Positions 54,346 through 63,774 of a stretch of DNA of 64,000 nt are shown here, piece after piece; positions within the stretch are counted from its first letter, which is position 1, and each line of letters begins with the position of its first letter. Origin of the DNA: Flavobacteriaceae bacterium (GTDB lineage: Bacteria; Bacteroidota; Bacteroidia; Flavobacteriales; Weeksellaceae); contig JAUMXI010000002.1 in assembly GCA_030529185.1 (NCBI GenBank), forward strand, positions 45,330-109,329, given 5' to 3'. The position numbers and the translations under genes were made by a program. The notes below the pieces were generated by a model that worked only from the letters and a program-made list of their open reading frames with translations, was not told the origin of the DNA and did no database searches.

Positions 54346-54754
54346 ATCTTTTTAAACTCAAAACAGCCAAATGATAACCTTCTAATCCAAAACCAGAAAT
54401 AAGTCCATCGGTATAAGGTGCCGTGACGGACTTTTGCCTAAACTCTTCCCGCTGATAAATATTGCTGATATGCACCTCTATTTTAGGTGTTGAAATATTT
54501 TTAAGGCAGTCTGCAATCGCATAAGAATAGTGCGTATATGCCCCAGGGTTGATAATCACAGCATCAAAATCCTCTTCTTGAAGTCGGTTGATGATTTCCC
54601 CCTCAATATTAGATTGATAGAAAAGAATCTCATCATTCGGAAATTCCTGTTTTAATTTCTCCAAAAAATCTCCCATAGAAGTCGTCCCGTAAATTTCGGG
54701 TTCGCGAGTTCCTAAAAGATTGAGATTTGCTCCGTTGATAATGAGTATTTTCAT
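54344..54754 (-). CDS. aroQ: 3-dehydroquinate dehydratase, type II
   Basis: AroQ dehydrates 3-dehydroquinate to 3-dehydroshikimate in the shikimate pathway. It is 136 aa. The N-terminal ILIINGANLNLLGTREPEIYG carries the catalytic Tyr-bearing loop. YQSNIEGEIINRLQ, VIINPGAYTHYSYAIADCL and VEHIS-like KIEVHISNIYQREEFRQKS follow as in the dodecameric type II family. It lies one base after lon ends, on the same strand, and probably shares the lon transcript. Confidence 0.97.
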   Translation of the reverse strand: MKILIINGANLNLLGTREPEIYGTTSMGDFLEKLKQEFPNDEILFYQSNIEGEIINRLQEEDFDAVIINPGAYTHYSYAIADCLKNISTPKIEVHISNIYQREEFRQKSVTAPYTDGLISGFGLEGYHLAVLSLKR

Positions 54755-54755
54755 T

Positions 54756-57161
54756 TTATTTCTTTTTTTCTAATGCCAAATCTATCACTTCTGCCATTGT
54801 GCTTACATAGTGGATTTTAAGGTTTTGGAAATAATCTCCTTTAATGTCTTCTACATCTTTTTTGTTTTCGTGGCAAAGGATAACTTCTTTCACTCCCGAT
54901 CTTACCGCTGCGAGGAGTTTTTCCTTAATTCCCCCCACAGGAAGTACTTTCCCACGAAGTGTGATTTCGCCCGTCATTGCCAAGTTAGGTCTTACATTTC
55001 GCTGAGTATAAGTAGAAACCATAGAGGTAAGCATCGCAATTCCCGCCGAAGGACCATCTTTTGGCGTTGCTCCTTCTGGAATGTGAATGTGAATGTTTTT
55101 CTTGGTAATATTTTCCAAATCTATCCCAAAATCTTGGTGCCTCGCCTTAATGTATTCTAAAGACAAGGTTGCGCTTTCTTTCATTACATTACCGAGATTT
55201 CCCGTCATCGTGAGGTTTCCTTTGCCCTCAGATAAAATACTTTCAATGAAGAGAATATCGCCTCCTACACTTGTCCAAGCCAAACCAGTGACTACACCAG
55301 GGATATTTGCAATTTCCGAAGCATCGTTTTTAGACCTTGGAATTCCCAGTATTTCATCAATTTGAGCAATAGAAATTTTAGGGTTAAATTCTTTCCCCAT
55401 CGTGATTTGAAGAGCTACCCAACGAGCAATCGCAGCGATATTTTTCTCCAATCTCCTTACGCCACTTTCACGAGTGTGGGCTTCTATAATATGGCTTAGC
55501 TCCTTTGTTCCTAATTTAAAATCAGTAGATTTTAGCCCGTGTTCTTCTATTTGTTTTTTAACTAAATGTTTCTTCGCTATTTCTATTTTCTCCTCCAAAG
55601 TATAACCAGAAAGATTGATGATTTCCATTCTGTCTAACAAAGCCCTTTGGATAGGAGATAAACTATTGGCTGTGGCAATGAACATTACCTTGGATAAATC
55701 GTAGCCCAATTCTAAATAATTATCGTAAAAACTGCTATTTTGTTCAGGGTCAAGGACTTCCAATAAAGCAGAAGATGGGTCGCCGTGAGTGCCGGTTCCC
55801 AATTTGTCTATTTCATCTAAAACAATTACAGGATTGGAAGTTCCCGCCTTTTTAATGGACTGCAAAATTCTCCCTGCCATAGCCCCAATATAGGTTTTTC
55901 TATGCCCTCTGATTTCGCTCTCATCGTGCAAACCACCCAAAGAAAGCCTGATGTATTTCCGCCCCAAAGCATCGGCAACGGATTTTCCCAAAGAAGTTTT
56001 ACCCACTCCAGGAGGACCTACCAAGCAGAGAATAGGCGATTTCATATTATTTTTAAGTTTCAGAACGGCGATGTATTCTAAAATCCTTTTCTTAATATCT
56101 TCTAAACCAAAATGATCTTTATTTAAAATTTTTTCCGCTTTTGGAATATCAAAAGTGTCTTTGGAGTAATTTTCCCAAGGCAAATCCGTGAAGAAATCTA
56201 AATAATTTCTCTGAACATTATAATCTGGTGAATGAGGATTATGTCTTTGCAATCTATTGATTTCCTTTTGAAAATGCGTTTCTACTTCTTCATTCCACTT
56301 GATTTTTTTTGCCTTTGCTTTCAGCTCTTCTACATCGTTTTCAGAATTTCCGCCCAATTCCTCCTGAATGGTCTTAATTTGTTGATTTAGAAAATATTCC
56401 CTTTGTTGCTTGTCTAAATCTTTGCTGGTTTTTTGGTGAATTTTATTTCTCAATTCCAATTTCTGGAAGTCTTCAACCAATAGCTCATAGCATTGTTCTG
56501 CTCGGGAAAAGAGATTTTTCTCTTCCAAAAGTCTTTGTTTGTTTGCTGTAGAAAAATTGGCATTAACGCAGATGAAATTCAGCAAATCCTCCAAGCTTTC
56601 TATATTTCTAATAGCAAAATTGGCAACATTAGGAATATTTGGATCAAGTTGAATGATTTTTACAGACAGGTCTTTAAGATTCTCCAATAATGCCTGAAAC
56701 TCCTCTTTATTTTTAGAAGAAACATCTCTTAGCTTATTAATTTCTGCTAAGAAATACGGTTCTGTGGTTACCATTTTTTTTATTTTAAAACGATGAATCC
56801 CACGAACAATCGCCGTAATGTGTCCATTAGGTAAGTTGATGATTTTAATCACCTTAGCAATAGTCCCTACAAGATATAAATCTTTCAGCGAAGGGTTCTC
56901 CACATTGGCATTTTTCTGGCTAATTACCCCAATATATTCTTTGCTGTGGTATGCCTCTTGAAGAAGCTTAATGGATTTATCTCGCCCCGCCGTGATGGGA
57001 ATTACCACCTTGGGAAACATCACGGTGTTTTTCACGGGTAAAATAGGAAAAAGCATTTGTTCTTTCGGGGTTTCGTTGGGATTGTCCGAAATTTCTTCCG
57101 TCACAATACTAAAACCATCGTTCATTAAACCATCAAATGAAACATCTTCTAGTTCTATCAT
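54756..57161 (-). CDS. lon: Endopeptidase La (Lon protease)
   Basis: Lon is the AAA+ serine protease that degrades misfolded and regulatory proteins. It is 801 aa: the LonN domain (about 38-240, [20 protein letters not shown]), a helical coiled-coil region, and the AAA module with [20 protein letters not shown] near 378 and [19 protein letters not shown] [19 protein letters not shown]. The protease domain has the catalytic Ser in [17 protein letters not shown] and the Lys in [15 protein letters not shown] Bacteroidota-style N-terminal extension of about 35 residues precedes LonN. It is divergent from the PLP-enzyme gene. Confidence 0.97.
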   Translation of the reverse strand: MIELEDVSFDGLMNDGFSIVTEEISDNPNETPKEQMLFPILPVKNTVMFPKVVIPITAGRDKSIKLLQEAYHSKEYIGVISQKNANVENPSLKDLYLVGTIAKVIKIINLPNGHITAIVRGIHRFKIKKMVTTEPYFLAEINKLRDVSSKNKEEFQALLENLKDLSVKIIQLDPNIPNVANFAIRNIESLEDLLNFICVNANFSTANKQRLLEEKNLFSRAEQCYELLVEDFQKLELRNKIHQKTSKDLDKQQREYFLNQQIKTIQEELGGNSENDVEELKAKAKKIKWNEEVETHFQKEINRLQRHNPHSPDYNVQRNYLDFFTDLPWENYSKDTFDIPKAEKILNKDHFGLEDIKKRILEYIAVLKLKNNMKSPILCLVGPPGVGKTSLGKSVADALGRKYIRLSLGGLHDESEIRGHRKTYIGAMAGRILQSIKKAGTSNPVIVLDEIDKLGTGTHGDPSSALLEVLDPEQNSSFYDNYLELGYDLSKVMFIATANSLSPIQRALLDRMEIINLSGYTLEEKIEIAKKHLVKKQIEEHGLKSTDFKLGTKELSHIIEAHTRESGVRRLEKNIAAIARWVALQITMGKEFNPKISIAQIDEILGIPRSKNDASEIANIPGVVTGLAWTSVGGDILFIESILSEGKGNLTMTGNLGNVMKESATLSLEYIKARHQDFGIDLENITKKNIHIHIPEGATPKDGPSAGIAMLTSMVSTYTQRNVRPNLAMTGEITLRGKVLPVGGIKEKLLAAVRSGVKEVILCHENKKDVEDIKGDYFQNLKIHYVSTMAEVIDLALEKKK

Positions 57162-57333
57162 AATTCAAAATATAAATTAAATGACAAATTGTCATCGTCT
57201 GTTTGAAGTTTTTCGTTAAATTCTGAAAATAAAAAAGTAAGTATATAACAGACAATTGCTGTGCCAATAGATTTTTGCGACAAAATAACAGATTTATAGA
57301 ATAAAAATCAAAAAAAATACGGAAATTTGTACT

Positions 57334-58245
57334 ATGGAACGAGATGCGATAAAAATCCCCATTGTAGAAATCCCTAACCAATGGGATGTTCGGCTTTTTG
57401 TAAAACGAGAGGATTGGGTTCATCGTGAAATTTCTGGAAATAAATACTGGAAGATGTTTTATAATGTTAAAAATTATCTTTCAAAAGAAGTGGAAAACAG
57501 GCTGATAATTACATTCGGAGGGGCATTTTCAAATCATATCGCGGCTACTTCGGCAGTGGGAGAGAAATTTGGAGTAAAAACCTTGGGGGTTATTCGTGGG
57601 GAGGAATTGGAAAATCAATGGCAAGAAAATCCTACTTTGGCAGAGGCTCATCGTAGGGGAATGGAATTTTTATTCGTTAATCGTGAAGAATATAGAAATA
57701 AAGAGCTCATTACTCAGAAACTTAAAGAAAAACATCCAGAAGCCTTGATAGTCCCCGAAGGTGGAACCAATGAATTGGCGGTGGAAGGCGTAAAATACAT
57801 GCTAGACGAGAGAACGCAAGATTTTGACTATCTTTGCACTGCGGTAGGAACGGGCGGAACAATTTCAGGATTGTCTAAATTCGCCGAAAATCATCAGAAA
57901 GTGTTGGGCTTTAAAGTCGTGAAAGATGATTCAGTAGGAGAGAGAATTAATCAATTAAGTGGAAAGCAAAATTTTCAACTTTTTGAGGCTCACGAAGGGC
58001 GATACGGAAAAATCACCGATGAAACAGTGGCTTTTATCAATGGTTTTTATCAAAAACATAAAGTGCCGTTAGACCCTATCTACACAGGAAAAATGATGAA
58101 ACATCTTTTTGAATTCATTGAAAAAGATTATTTCCCTAAAAACGCAAAAATTTTGGCTTTCCATACGGGTGGTTTGCAAGGTGTTTTGGGAGCGAACGAA
58201 TTATTAAAGAAACAAAATAGAAACTTATTAAAAATAGAAATTTAA
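57334..58245 (+). CDS. PLP-dependent 1-aminocyclopropane-1-carboxylate deaminase / D-cysteine desulfhydrase-like enzyme
   Basis: This 303-aa member of the tryptophan-synthase-beta PLP fold has the PLP lysine in VHREISGNKYWKMFYNVKNY near residue 38. The serine-Asn loop is TFGGAFSNHIAATSAVG, the VPEGGTNELAVEGVKYM segment follows, and the phosphate loop is CTAVGTGGTISGLSKF. ACC deaminases and D-cysteine desulfhydrases share these motifs. With no ethylene context, D-amino acid or sulfur metabolism is more plausible. It ends six bases before the glucosaminidase gene. Confidence 0.85.
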   Translation: MERDAIKIPIVEIPNQWDVRLFVKREDWVHREISGNKYWKMFYNVKNYLSKEVENRLIITFGGAFSNHIAATSAVGEKFGVKTLGVIRGEELENQWQENPTLAEAHRRGMEFLFVNREEYRNKELITQKLKEKHPEALIVPEGGTNELAVEGVKYMLDERTQDFDYLCTAVGTGGTISGLSKFAENHQKVLGFKVVKDDSVGERINQLSGKQNFQLFEAHEGRYGKITDETVAFINGFYQKHKVPLDPIYTGKMMKHLFEFIEKDYFPKNAKILAFHTGGLQGVLGANELLKKQNRNLLKIEI

Positions 58246-58251
58246 GTTAAA

Positions 58252-59304
58252 ATGAAAAAAATAGTTTTTGCTTTATCGTTGGGAGTGTTTTCTATGTTTT
58301 CGGCACAAGATTGGAAAACGGACGACCAGTATATTCAGAATTTTGCAAAATATGCCGTTGAAGAGATGGAACTTTACAAAATCCCAGCGAGTATCAAATT
58401 AGCTCAAGGGATTTTAGAAACGGGGGGCGGACAAAGTCGCCTTGCGAGAGAAGGGAAAAATCACTTTGGGATAAAATGCAAAGAAAATTGGACAGGAAAA
58501 ACAATGAAACATACCGATGATGCACCTAATGAGTGTTTTAGGGTGTATGATAATCCGCGTGAATCGTACCGAGACCATTCTCTGTTTTTGGCTCATAGAA
58601 AATATTATGTAAGGCTATTCAAGCTAGATATGAGAGATTATAAGGCTTGGGCTTACGGGTTGAAAAAAGCAGGATATGCCACCAATCCGAGATATGCCCA
58701 AATTTTGATTGATAGAATAGAACGCTACAAACTTTATGAATTTGATTATCTAAAACCTCACGAAGTGGAAGCTAAATTGGAAGAAAGATACCCTGGCTAT
58801 AAGCCTGTTGATAAAGTAGAAATCGCCAAAACAGAAGTTGTAGAGGAAAAGATTGAACCCAAAAAAGAAGAAAAACCAGCTGTGCCAGTTGTGGAGGTCA
58901 AGCCTTTACCTGAACCGAAATTAACAAAAGTGGAGATATTAAAGGCTATTTCTATTCAATCGCACCCGAATGGAGGTCTGAAATATGTAGTCTTGCCAGG
59001 AGATTTAGATTTATCTTCCCTATCACAGAAATATGGAATTAATGAAAGTAGGTTGATGACTTACAATGAATTAAGGTCTCAAAACCTAAAAAAAGGACAA
59101 ATCATCTTTTTAGAGTCTAAAAATTCTTCTGGAAGTCAAGAATTTTATACTGCTCAAAAAGGGGATAGAATGTATGACATTGCCCAAAAATTTGGCATAA
59201 AACTCCGAAAACTTTACACCAAAAACAGAATGGAAGAAGGCAGAGAACCAGTAGAAGGACAGAAAATTTACCTACAATCTAAAAAACCGAGAAGAGAGAT
59301 GTAG
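58252..59304 (+). CDS. Secreted glucosaminidase (GH73) with two LysM domains
   Basis: This 350-aa peptidoglycan hydrolase has a signal peptide (MKKIVFALSLGVFSMFSAQ). The GH73 domain (about 22-165) shows IPASIKLAQGILETGGGQSR with the catalytic Glu, then KNHFGIKCKENWTGKTMKHT, ECFRVYDNPRESYRDHSLFL and GYATNPRYAQILIDRIERY. A Lys/Glu/Pro-rich linker (about 180-220) leads to two LysM repeats (about 240-290 and 298-345; YVVLPGDLDLSSLSQKYGIN, YTAQKGDRMYDIAQKFGIK). The role is daughter-cell separation or wall turnover. A terminator follows. Confidence 0.94.
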   Translation: MKKIVFALSLGVFSMFSAQDWKTDDQYIQNFAKYAVEEMELYKIPASIKLAQGILETGGGQSRLAREGKNHFGIKCKENWTGKTMKHTDDAPNECFRVYDNPRESYRDHSLFLAHRKYYVRLFKLDMRDYKAWAYGLKKAGYATNPRYAQILIDRIERYKLYEFDYLKPHEVEAKLEERYPGYKPVDKVEIAKTEVVEEKIEPKKEEKPAVPVVEVKPLPEPKLTKVEILKAISIQSHPNGGLKYVVLPGDLDLSSLSQKYGINESRLMTYNELRSQNLKKGQIIFLESKNSSGSQEFYTAQKGDRMYDIAQKFGIKLRKLYTKNRMEEGREPVEGQKIYLQSKKPRREM

Positions 59305-59320
59305 TGTTCTAAAAATTTAA

Positions 59321-59345
59321 AAAAGGAGATTTATTTCTCCTTTTT
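59321..59345. terminator. Terminator between the glucosaminidase and SPOR genes
   Basis: AAAAGGAGA (59321-59329) pairs with TCTCCTTTT (59336-59344), followed by T. It lies between convergent genes. Confidence 0.8.
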
Positions 59346-59355
59346 CTCTTTTTGA

Positions 59356-59886
59356 TTATTTCGCTTCGGTGCAGAATACTCTGTATTGAACGGCAGTAGC
59401 AGAACTAAAAGCAATTCGAATTCTCCTTAAATCTGGGTTTGCGGATTCTCTACTGAAATAACTTCCCGCTAAAATTCTATAATTAGGACGAAGAGAGGCG
59501 TCTATTTCCACTTTTATTGTAGGAAATTGATTTCTAAAATCAACCCTTATTTTGTCAGCCTCTTCCTTGTTTTTTACCACAGCAACTTGGATTTTATAGC
59601 CTAAAATTCTTGGATTTTTTTTGCAAATCTCAGCTGTAGTTAGTTCTTTTGTGGTAGATACATTCGAGGGATTCGCTGTTGTATTACGGCTAATATTTCC
59701 TTTTTTTTGAGTGGTTTTTTTGCAAGATTCTTCTAGGTTTTCTATCGTATTGCGGATTCTTTTGTCCATCGTGGTGATTAATTCAGCATCACCGATTTGC
59801 TCCGTTTGTGTCTCTATTTGAGCAGAGAAATCCGCTGTAAATCCTAAAAAGAAACTAAAAAAAAATGCTTTAAAAGTGTTTTTCAT
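59356..59886 (-). CDS. Secreted SPOR-domain protein
   Basis: This small 176-aa exported protein has a signal peptide (KAFFFSFFLGFTADFSAQ), a helical linker with a Lys/Thr-rich patch, and a C-terminal SPOR domain (about 95-170). The SPOR core is GYKIQVAVVKNKEEADKIRV, FPTIKVEIDASLRPNYRILA and GSYFSRESANPDLRRIR. SPOR domains bind denuded glycan strands at division septa. Its convergence on the glucosaminidase gene fits a wall-turnover role. No enzymatic domain is present. Confidence 0.88.
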   Translation of the reverse strand: MKNTFKAFFFSFFLGFTADFSAQIETQTEQIGDAELITTMDKRIRNTIENLEESCKKTTQKKGNISRNTTANPSNVSTTKELTTAEICKKNPRILGYKIQVAVVKNKEEADKIRVDFRNQFPTIKVEIDASLRPNYRILAGSYFSRESANPDLRRIRIAFSSATAVQYRVFCTEAK

Positions 59887-59902
59887 TCCAAAAAATTTTG
59901 AA

Positions 59903-59910
59903 CAAAAGTA
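59903..59910 (-). promoter_or_regulatory. SPOR gene promoter -7 element
   Basis: TACTTTTG on the minus strand, 16 bases before the ATG at 59886. Confidence 0.45.
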
Positions 59911-59951
59911 AGAAAACTATCCTAAGTTATCGTTAAAAAATGAAAAATGTT

Positions 59952-59959
59952 TATTTTTG
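59952..59959 (+). promoter_or_regulatory. Lipoprotein-apt promoter -7 element
   Basis: TATTTTTG, 22 bases before the ATG at 59982. It excludes the earlier in-frame ATG at 59940. Confidence 0.5.
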
Positions 59960-59981
59960 GAGCGAAATTAAATTTTATGAG

Positions 59982-61094
59982 ATGAAATTTTTACGATTTT
60001 TATCATTGGCGTTATTGCTATTTTTGGGGAGCTGTAAAAAAGACGAGGTAGATGCTTCTTCGATGAAGAGTTTCCAAGAAAGCATTAACGAGATGGCAAC
60101 ATCCCTCAACACCCTTCAGCAAACAAAATTCAATGAGGCGCTTTATATTTTAAAAACTTTCGCAGTGGAAGGTGAGACGGATATTCAAAGGTTGGAAGCC
60201 TTGGCGAAATTAATTAATGCCAAAAAAGTTCCCGATATTTTTGCTCTGGCAGATGAGGTAGCGAAGAAAAATAATGTGGATTGGTCAAGCACGGCACCGC
60301 CTTCGTTAGGCGAAATGAATATTTTTCAAAATTTAGAAGCAGAAGAAATTGATGCCAACGATATCTTGGCAGAAAGTTTAGAAATCATCGTCAATCCAAT
60401 AGAAATGGATAGCATAATGGGAGCGAAAGCCTTAAGAGTAATCCCAAGCCTCATAGACCGTTCAGGGAAAAAAGTTGAGTTCGCGAATGCTGGTTTAGAA
60501 ACCATAATGGAAATTTATAGCGGTGGCGAAAGATTATTGACTTCCAAAAATGTAATGACAGACCATCATTTCAAAGGGTTTTATTTAAAATTGAATACGC
60601 TTCCTGCCGAGAAAATTGTTGATGAAATAATTGACATTAAGGTAAGTGTAAAAACTACAAGCAAAACGCATCAATTCCTGAAAACAGGAGTTTTGGTCAA
60701 TGCAAAGGCTTTAAAACCAACAGCAATTATTGATGAGGAAATTCCCAGTGATAAACTTCAGGTAGAAAAACCTGAAAATGTGGTAAATAAATTTTTGAGC
60801 AATCTAAATCATCAAAATTTAAGAGGAGCTTATGAGCTTTCGGAAAATCCTCAATGGGGTGGTTTTGAGCAGTTTTCAAATCCTAATTCTGGTTTCGGTG
60901 GTGTGAAAAACATTAAAATTAAAAAAGTTCATTCTCAATCTCATTCAGATAAAAACGCAGTGGTGAATGCCCTTTATGAAGTAGTTGATTTAGAAGGGAA
61001 TACTACAGAGTTGAATGTTTCTTATTCTTTGAAACAAACAGAAGATTCTTGGAAAATTATCGGTTATAAAATTAATTCATCAGAAAAACAATAA
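59982..61094 (+). CDS. Lipoprotein of unknown function
   Basis: The product has 370 aa from the ATG at 59982, with a lipoprotein signal peptide (MKFLRFLSLALLLFLGSC, Cys18) followed by the charged KKDEVDASS. A conserved-looking helical N-terminal part follows (FQESINEMATSLNTLQQTKF, VPDIFALADEVAKKNNVDW). The middle looks like a beta-sandwich (about 135-250: LKLNTLPAEKIVDEIIDIKV). The last 110 residues resemble an NTF2-like or DUF4878-like fold (VNKFLSNLNHQNLRGAYELS, ALYEVVDLEGNTTELNVSYS). No enzymatic motif was recognised. It is followed by apt with a five-base gap. Confidence 0.75.
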   Translation: MKFLRFLSLALLLFLGSCKKDEVDASSMKSFQESINEMATSLNTLQQTKFNEALYILKTFAVEGETDIQRLEALAKLINAKKVPDIFALADEVAKKNNVDWSSTAPPSLGEMNIFQNLEAEEIDANDILAESLEIIVNPIEMDSIMGAKALRVIPSLIDRSGKKVEFANAGLETIMEIYSGGERLLTSKNVMTDHHFKGFYLKLNTLPAEKIVDEIIDIKVSVKTTSKTHQFLKTGVLVNAKALKPTAIIDEEIPSDKLQVEKPENVVNKFLSNLNHQNLRGAYELSENPQWGGFEQFSNPNSGFGGVKNIKIKKVHSQSHSDKNAVVNALYEVVDLEGNTTELNVSYSLKQTEDSWKIIGYKINSSEKQ

Positions 61095-61099
61095 AAAAT

Positions 61100-61639
61100 A
61101 TGGCGACACAGGAGTTGATTACTAAATTAGAAAACACAATAGAAAACATTCCTAATTTCCCAAAGGAAGGAATTCAGTTTAAGGATATCACACCCATTTT
61201 TCTTCAACCTAAATTATATGAAGAAGTGGTGGAGGAAATGGCGAATTTCAGTAAAGGTAAAGTAGATGTAGTCTGCGGAATTGAGAGTCGTGGTTATATC
61301 TTTGGGATTGCTCTTGCTGTGAAATTGGGCGTTCCTTTTATTTTGATTAGAAAAAAAGGCAAACTTCCACCGCCATTTATCGGAGAAAAATACGATTTAG
61401 AATACGGAACTGCAGAAATCGAAATGAAAACCGACCAGATAAAAGAAGGGCAAAGAGTGCTTATTCACGATGACCTTTTGGCGACAGGTGGAACGGCTGC
61501 GGCGGCTGCAAGATTGGTGCAAAGACAGGGCGGAAAAGTGGCTCAGTTTAGTTTTTTAATAGAGTTGAAAGATTTGGGTGGTTGCCAAAAATTACAACAA
61601 ATAGAAAACGCAGAAGTGTTTAAAATTTTAGAATATTAA
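61100..61639 (+). CDS. apt: Adenine phosphoribosyltransferase
   Basis: Apt salvages adenine to AMP with PRPP. It is 179 aa. The family N-terminus IPNFPKEGIQFKDITPIFLQ, the flexible-loop region CGIESRGYIFGIALAVKLG and KKGKLPPPFIGEKYDLEYGT precede the PRPP motif VLIHDDLLATGGTAAAAARL near residues 127-146. It lies five bases after the lipoprotein gene on the same strand. Confidence 0.97.
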   Translation: MATQELITKLENTIENIPNFPKEGIQFKDITPIFLQPKLYEEVVEEMANFSKGKVDVVCGIESRGYIFGIALAVKLGVPFILIRKKGKLPPPFIGEKYDLEYGTAEIEMKTDQIKEGQRVLIHDDLLATGGTAAAAARLVQRQGGKVAQFSFLIELKDLGGCQKLQQIENAEVFKILEY

Positions 61640-61670
61640 TAAAGTAGTTGCTAAATTGCATTGAAAATCT

Positions 61671-61678
61671 TAAATTTG
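61671..61678 (+). promoter_or_regulatory. TPR-ribH promoter -7 element
   Basis: TAAATTTG (TAnnTTTG), 22 bases before the ATG at 61701. Confidence 0.45.
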
Positions 61679-61700
61679 CGAATTAATTTTTAAAAATATT

Positions 61701-62393
61701 ATGGCAAAAAATCATAAAAATCAACAGATTGAAGGAAAAGAAACGGTGGAAATGTTCCAGGAATTAGACCAAAATGTGGTGCAATCCGAAAGATTTATAG
61801 AAAAAAATGCTAAAAAAATTGGATTGGCTTTTGCGTTTGTGGTTGCATTAGTTTTGGGATATTTTGGTTATCAGCAGTTTGTTGTGTTACCAAAAAACGA
61901 AGAGGCTACCAAAATGTATCTTACAGCACAAAAGAATTTGGCAGAGGGCAGAGAAGATATAGCTTTGGGGAAAACAGCCAATTCTGGTTTCAAAGGTGCT
62001 ATAGAAAAATACGCAGGAACAGATGCGGGGAGGTTATCAGCGTATAATGCTGGTTTGATAGAATTTAACAAAGGAAATTACCAAAAAGCCTATGATTTAT
62101 TGGATAAATTTTCTTCAAATAATAAAGTCTTAACGGCTTTGAAGTATGGAGTAATGGGAGATTGTATGGCGAATTTAAATAAACCAGAAGATGCCTTGTC
62201 TCTATTTGAAAAAGCAATTTCTACTTCTGATGATGTTTATACATCTTATTATTTTACGAGAAAAGCCGGAGTTTTTGCTTTGGCAACGAAAAAAAAGGAA
62301 GTAGCAAAAAAACACTTCAATACAATTGAAGAAAAATATCAAGAATATGACAGAGGGCTTTCAAGTGCTTATATAGAAATGTTGAAATATTAA
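61701..62393 (+). CDS. Single-helix membrane protein with TPR repeats (YfgM-like)
   Basis: The protein has 230 aa. A short cytoplasmic N-terminus (to about 40) precedes one helix (IGLAFAFVVALVLGYFGYQQ, about 42-61). The periplasmic part carries TPR-like repeats (AYNAGLIEFNKGNYQKAYDL, CMANLNKPEDALSLFEKAIS, TKKKEVAKKHFNTIEEKYQE). The layout resembles YfgM/BepA-partner proteins that assist secretion or outer-membrane assembly. That role is inference. It precedes ribH by 21 bases. Confidence 0.85.
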   Translation: MAKNHKNQQIEGKETVEMFQELDQNVVQSERFIEKNAKKIGLAFAFVVALVLGYFGYQQFVVLPKNEEATKMYLTAQKNLAEGREDIALGKTANSGFKGAIEKYAGTDAGRLSAYNAGLIEFNKGNYQKAYDLLDKFSSNNKVLTALKYGVMGDCMANLNKPEDALSLFEKAISTSDDVYTSYYFTRKAGVFALATKKKEVAKKHFNTIEEKYQEYDRGLSSAYIEMLKY

Positions 62394-62414
62394 AAATTTA
62401 AATAAATAATAAAA

Positions 62415-62906
62415 ATGGCAACTACAAATCTTTCAGATTATAAGCCATTGGAGATAAATAATGCCGATGATTTTACCATCGGCATTATAGTTTCTGAATG
62501 GAATGATTTTATTACCTTTAACCTCAGAGATGGGGCAATAGAAGTTTTAAAAAAAGAAGGAGTGAAAGAAGAAAATATAAAGGTGTATTATGTGCCTGGT
62601 GCTTTTGAATTGAGTTTTGCTACAATGCAATTTTGTAAAAACAATTTGTTTGATGCAGTAATAGCCATTGGCTGTGTCATTCGTGGAGAAACTCCTCATT
62701 TTGATTATGTCTGTTCAGCGGTAGCTCAAGGAATTAAAGACTGTAATGTAAAAACAGATACTCCTGCAATTTTCTGTGTGCTAACCGATGATAATAAAGA
62801 ACAATCCATTGCAAGAAGTGGAGGTAATTTAGGAAATAAAGGAGTGGAAGCGGGAATAACTGCTTTGAAAATGATTAATTTTAATAGAAATTTAAATCTA
62901 ATATAA
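62415..62906 (+). CDS. ribH: 6,7-dimethyl-8-ribityllumazine synthase
   Basis: RibH condenses 5-amino-6-ribitylaminouracil with dihydroxybutanone phosphate, the penultimate riboflavin step. It is 163 aa. The signatures IGIIVSEWNDFITFNL, VYYVPGAFELSFATMQFCKN and AVIAIGCVIRGETPHFDYVC lie in the usual order, with the catalytic His and phosphate-binding residues. FCVLTDDNKEQSIARSGG and NKGVEAGITALKM close the pattern. No FMN riboswitch is seen upstream. Confidence 0.97.
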   Translation: MATTNLSDYKPLEINNADDFTIGIIVSEWNDFITFNLRDGAIEVLKKEGVKEENIKVYYVPGAFELSFATMQFCKNNLFDAVIAIGCVIRGETPHFDYVCSAVAQGIKDCNVKTDTPAIFCVLTDDNKEQSIARSGGNLGNKGVEAGITALKMINFNRNLNLI

Positions 62907-62916
62907 ATATTAAAAT

Positions 62917-63774
62917 ATGAAATGGACTAACGACAGAAGTAAAAATGTGGAGGACCGAAGAGGACAAGGAGGTAGAAAAGGAATGATGATAGGAGGAGGT
63001 CTTGGCACTATTGTTATAGCTTTAATAGTAATGTTTCTAGGAGGAGATCCTACAGCTGTATTGAATAACTCACAAACAAGCGTTCCTCAACAAACCGAGC
63101 AGAGACAATTGACGGAGGGCGAACTGAAGATGAAAAATTTTATCGAGATGCTTTCGGCAGAGTTGGAAGAAACTTGGCGAGAAGTTTTTGAAGAAAGAGG
63201 CTGGAATTATAGAGAACCCAAGGTGGTGATGTTTGAAGATATCACACACTCTGGGTGTGGGACGGCACAGGTCGCTATGGGACCATTCTATTGCCCTGCC
63301 GATGAAACTATTTATATGGATATGAGGTTCTTTAATGAACTTAGTAATAAATATGGTGCGAAAACAGGGGAATTTACAATTGCTTATGTAATGGCTCATG
63401 AGGTGGGGCATCATATCCAAAATCTATTGGGGGTATTAGAAAAAGTAGAAAAAGCTAAAAGAAACGGAAGGTTTTCCCAAAAAGAAGTAAATCAAATTTC
63501 TGTGGCTGTAGAGCTTCAAGCGGATTTTTATGCTGGGCTTTGGGCGAAAAGAAGCAATGATAGAGAGGATTTCTTGGAAGCGGGAGATATAGATATAGCG
63601 ATTAGTGCCGCAGAAGCTGTTGGAGATGATAATATTCAGCGTCGCTCCCAAGGATATGTTAATCAAGAGTCTTTCACGCACGGTTCATCAGCACAGCGTA
63701 GAGAGTGGTTTATGAGAGGATATAATTCTGGAAATATAGAAGATGGGAATACTTTTCAAGAGCTACTGAAATGA
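62917..63774 (+). CDS. ypfJ: Neutral zinc metallopeptidase (YpfJ family)
   Basis: This 285-aa membrane-anchored protein of the zinc_metallopeptidase family has a charged start (KWTNDRSKNVEDRRGQGGRK) and one helix (MIGGGLGTIVIALIVMFLGG, about 24-43). The catalytic domain has SGCGTAQVAMGPFYCPADET near 108 and the HExxH motif in AYVMAHEVGHHIQNLLGV near 161. The downstream acidic residues are in VAVELQADFYAGLWAKRS, and FTHGSSAQRREWFMRGYNSG lies near the end. The family's substrate is not known. It follows ribH with a ten-base gap. Confidence 0.95.
   Translation: MKWTNDRSKNVEDRRGQGGRKGMMIGGGLGTIVIALIVMFLGGDPTAVLNNSQTSVPQQTEQRQLTEGELKMKNFIEMLSAELEETWREVFEERGWNYREPKVVMFEDITHSGCGTAQVAMGPFYCPADETIYMDMRFFNELSNKYGAKTGEFTIAYVMAHEVGHHIQNLLGVLEKVEKAKRNGRFSQKEVNQISVAVELQADFYAGLWAKRSNDREDFLEAGDIDIAISAAEAVGDDNIQRRSQGYVNQESFTHGSSAQRREWFMRGYNSGNIEDGNTFQELLK

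Noticed and set aside
62394..62414. FMN riboswitch upstream of ribH
   Set aside because: Only 21 bases separate ribH from the preceding gene, with no room for the aptamer.
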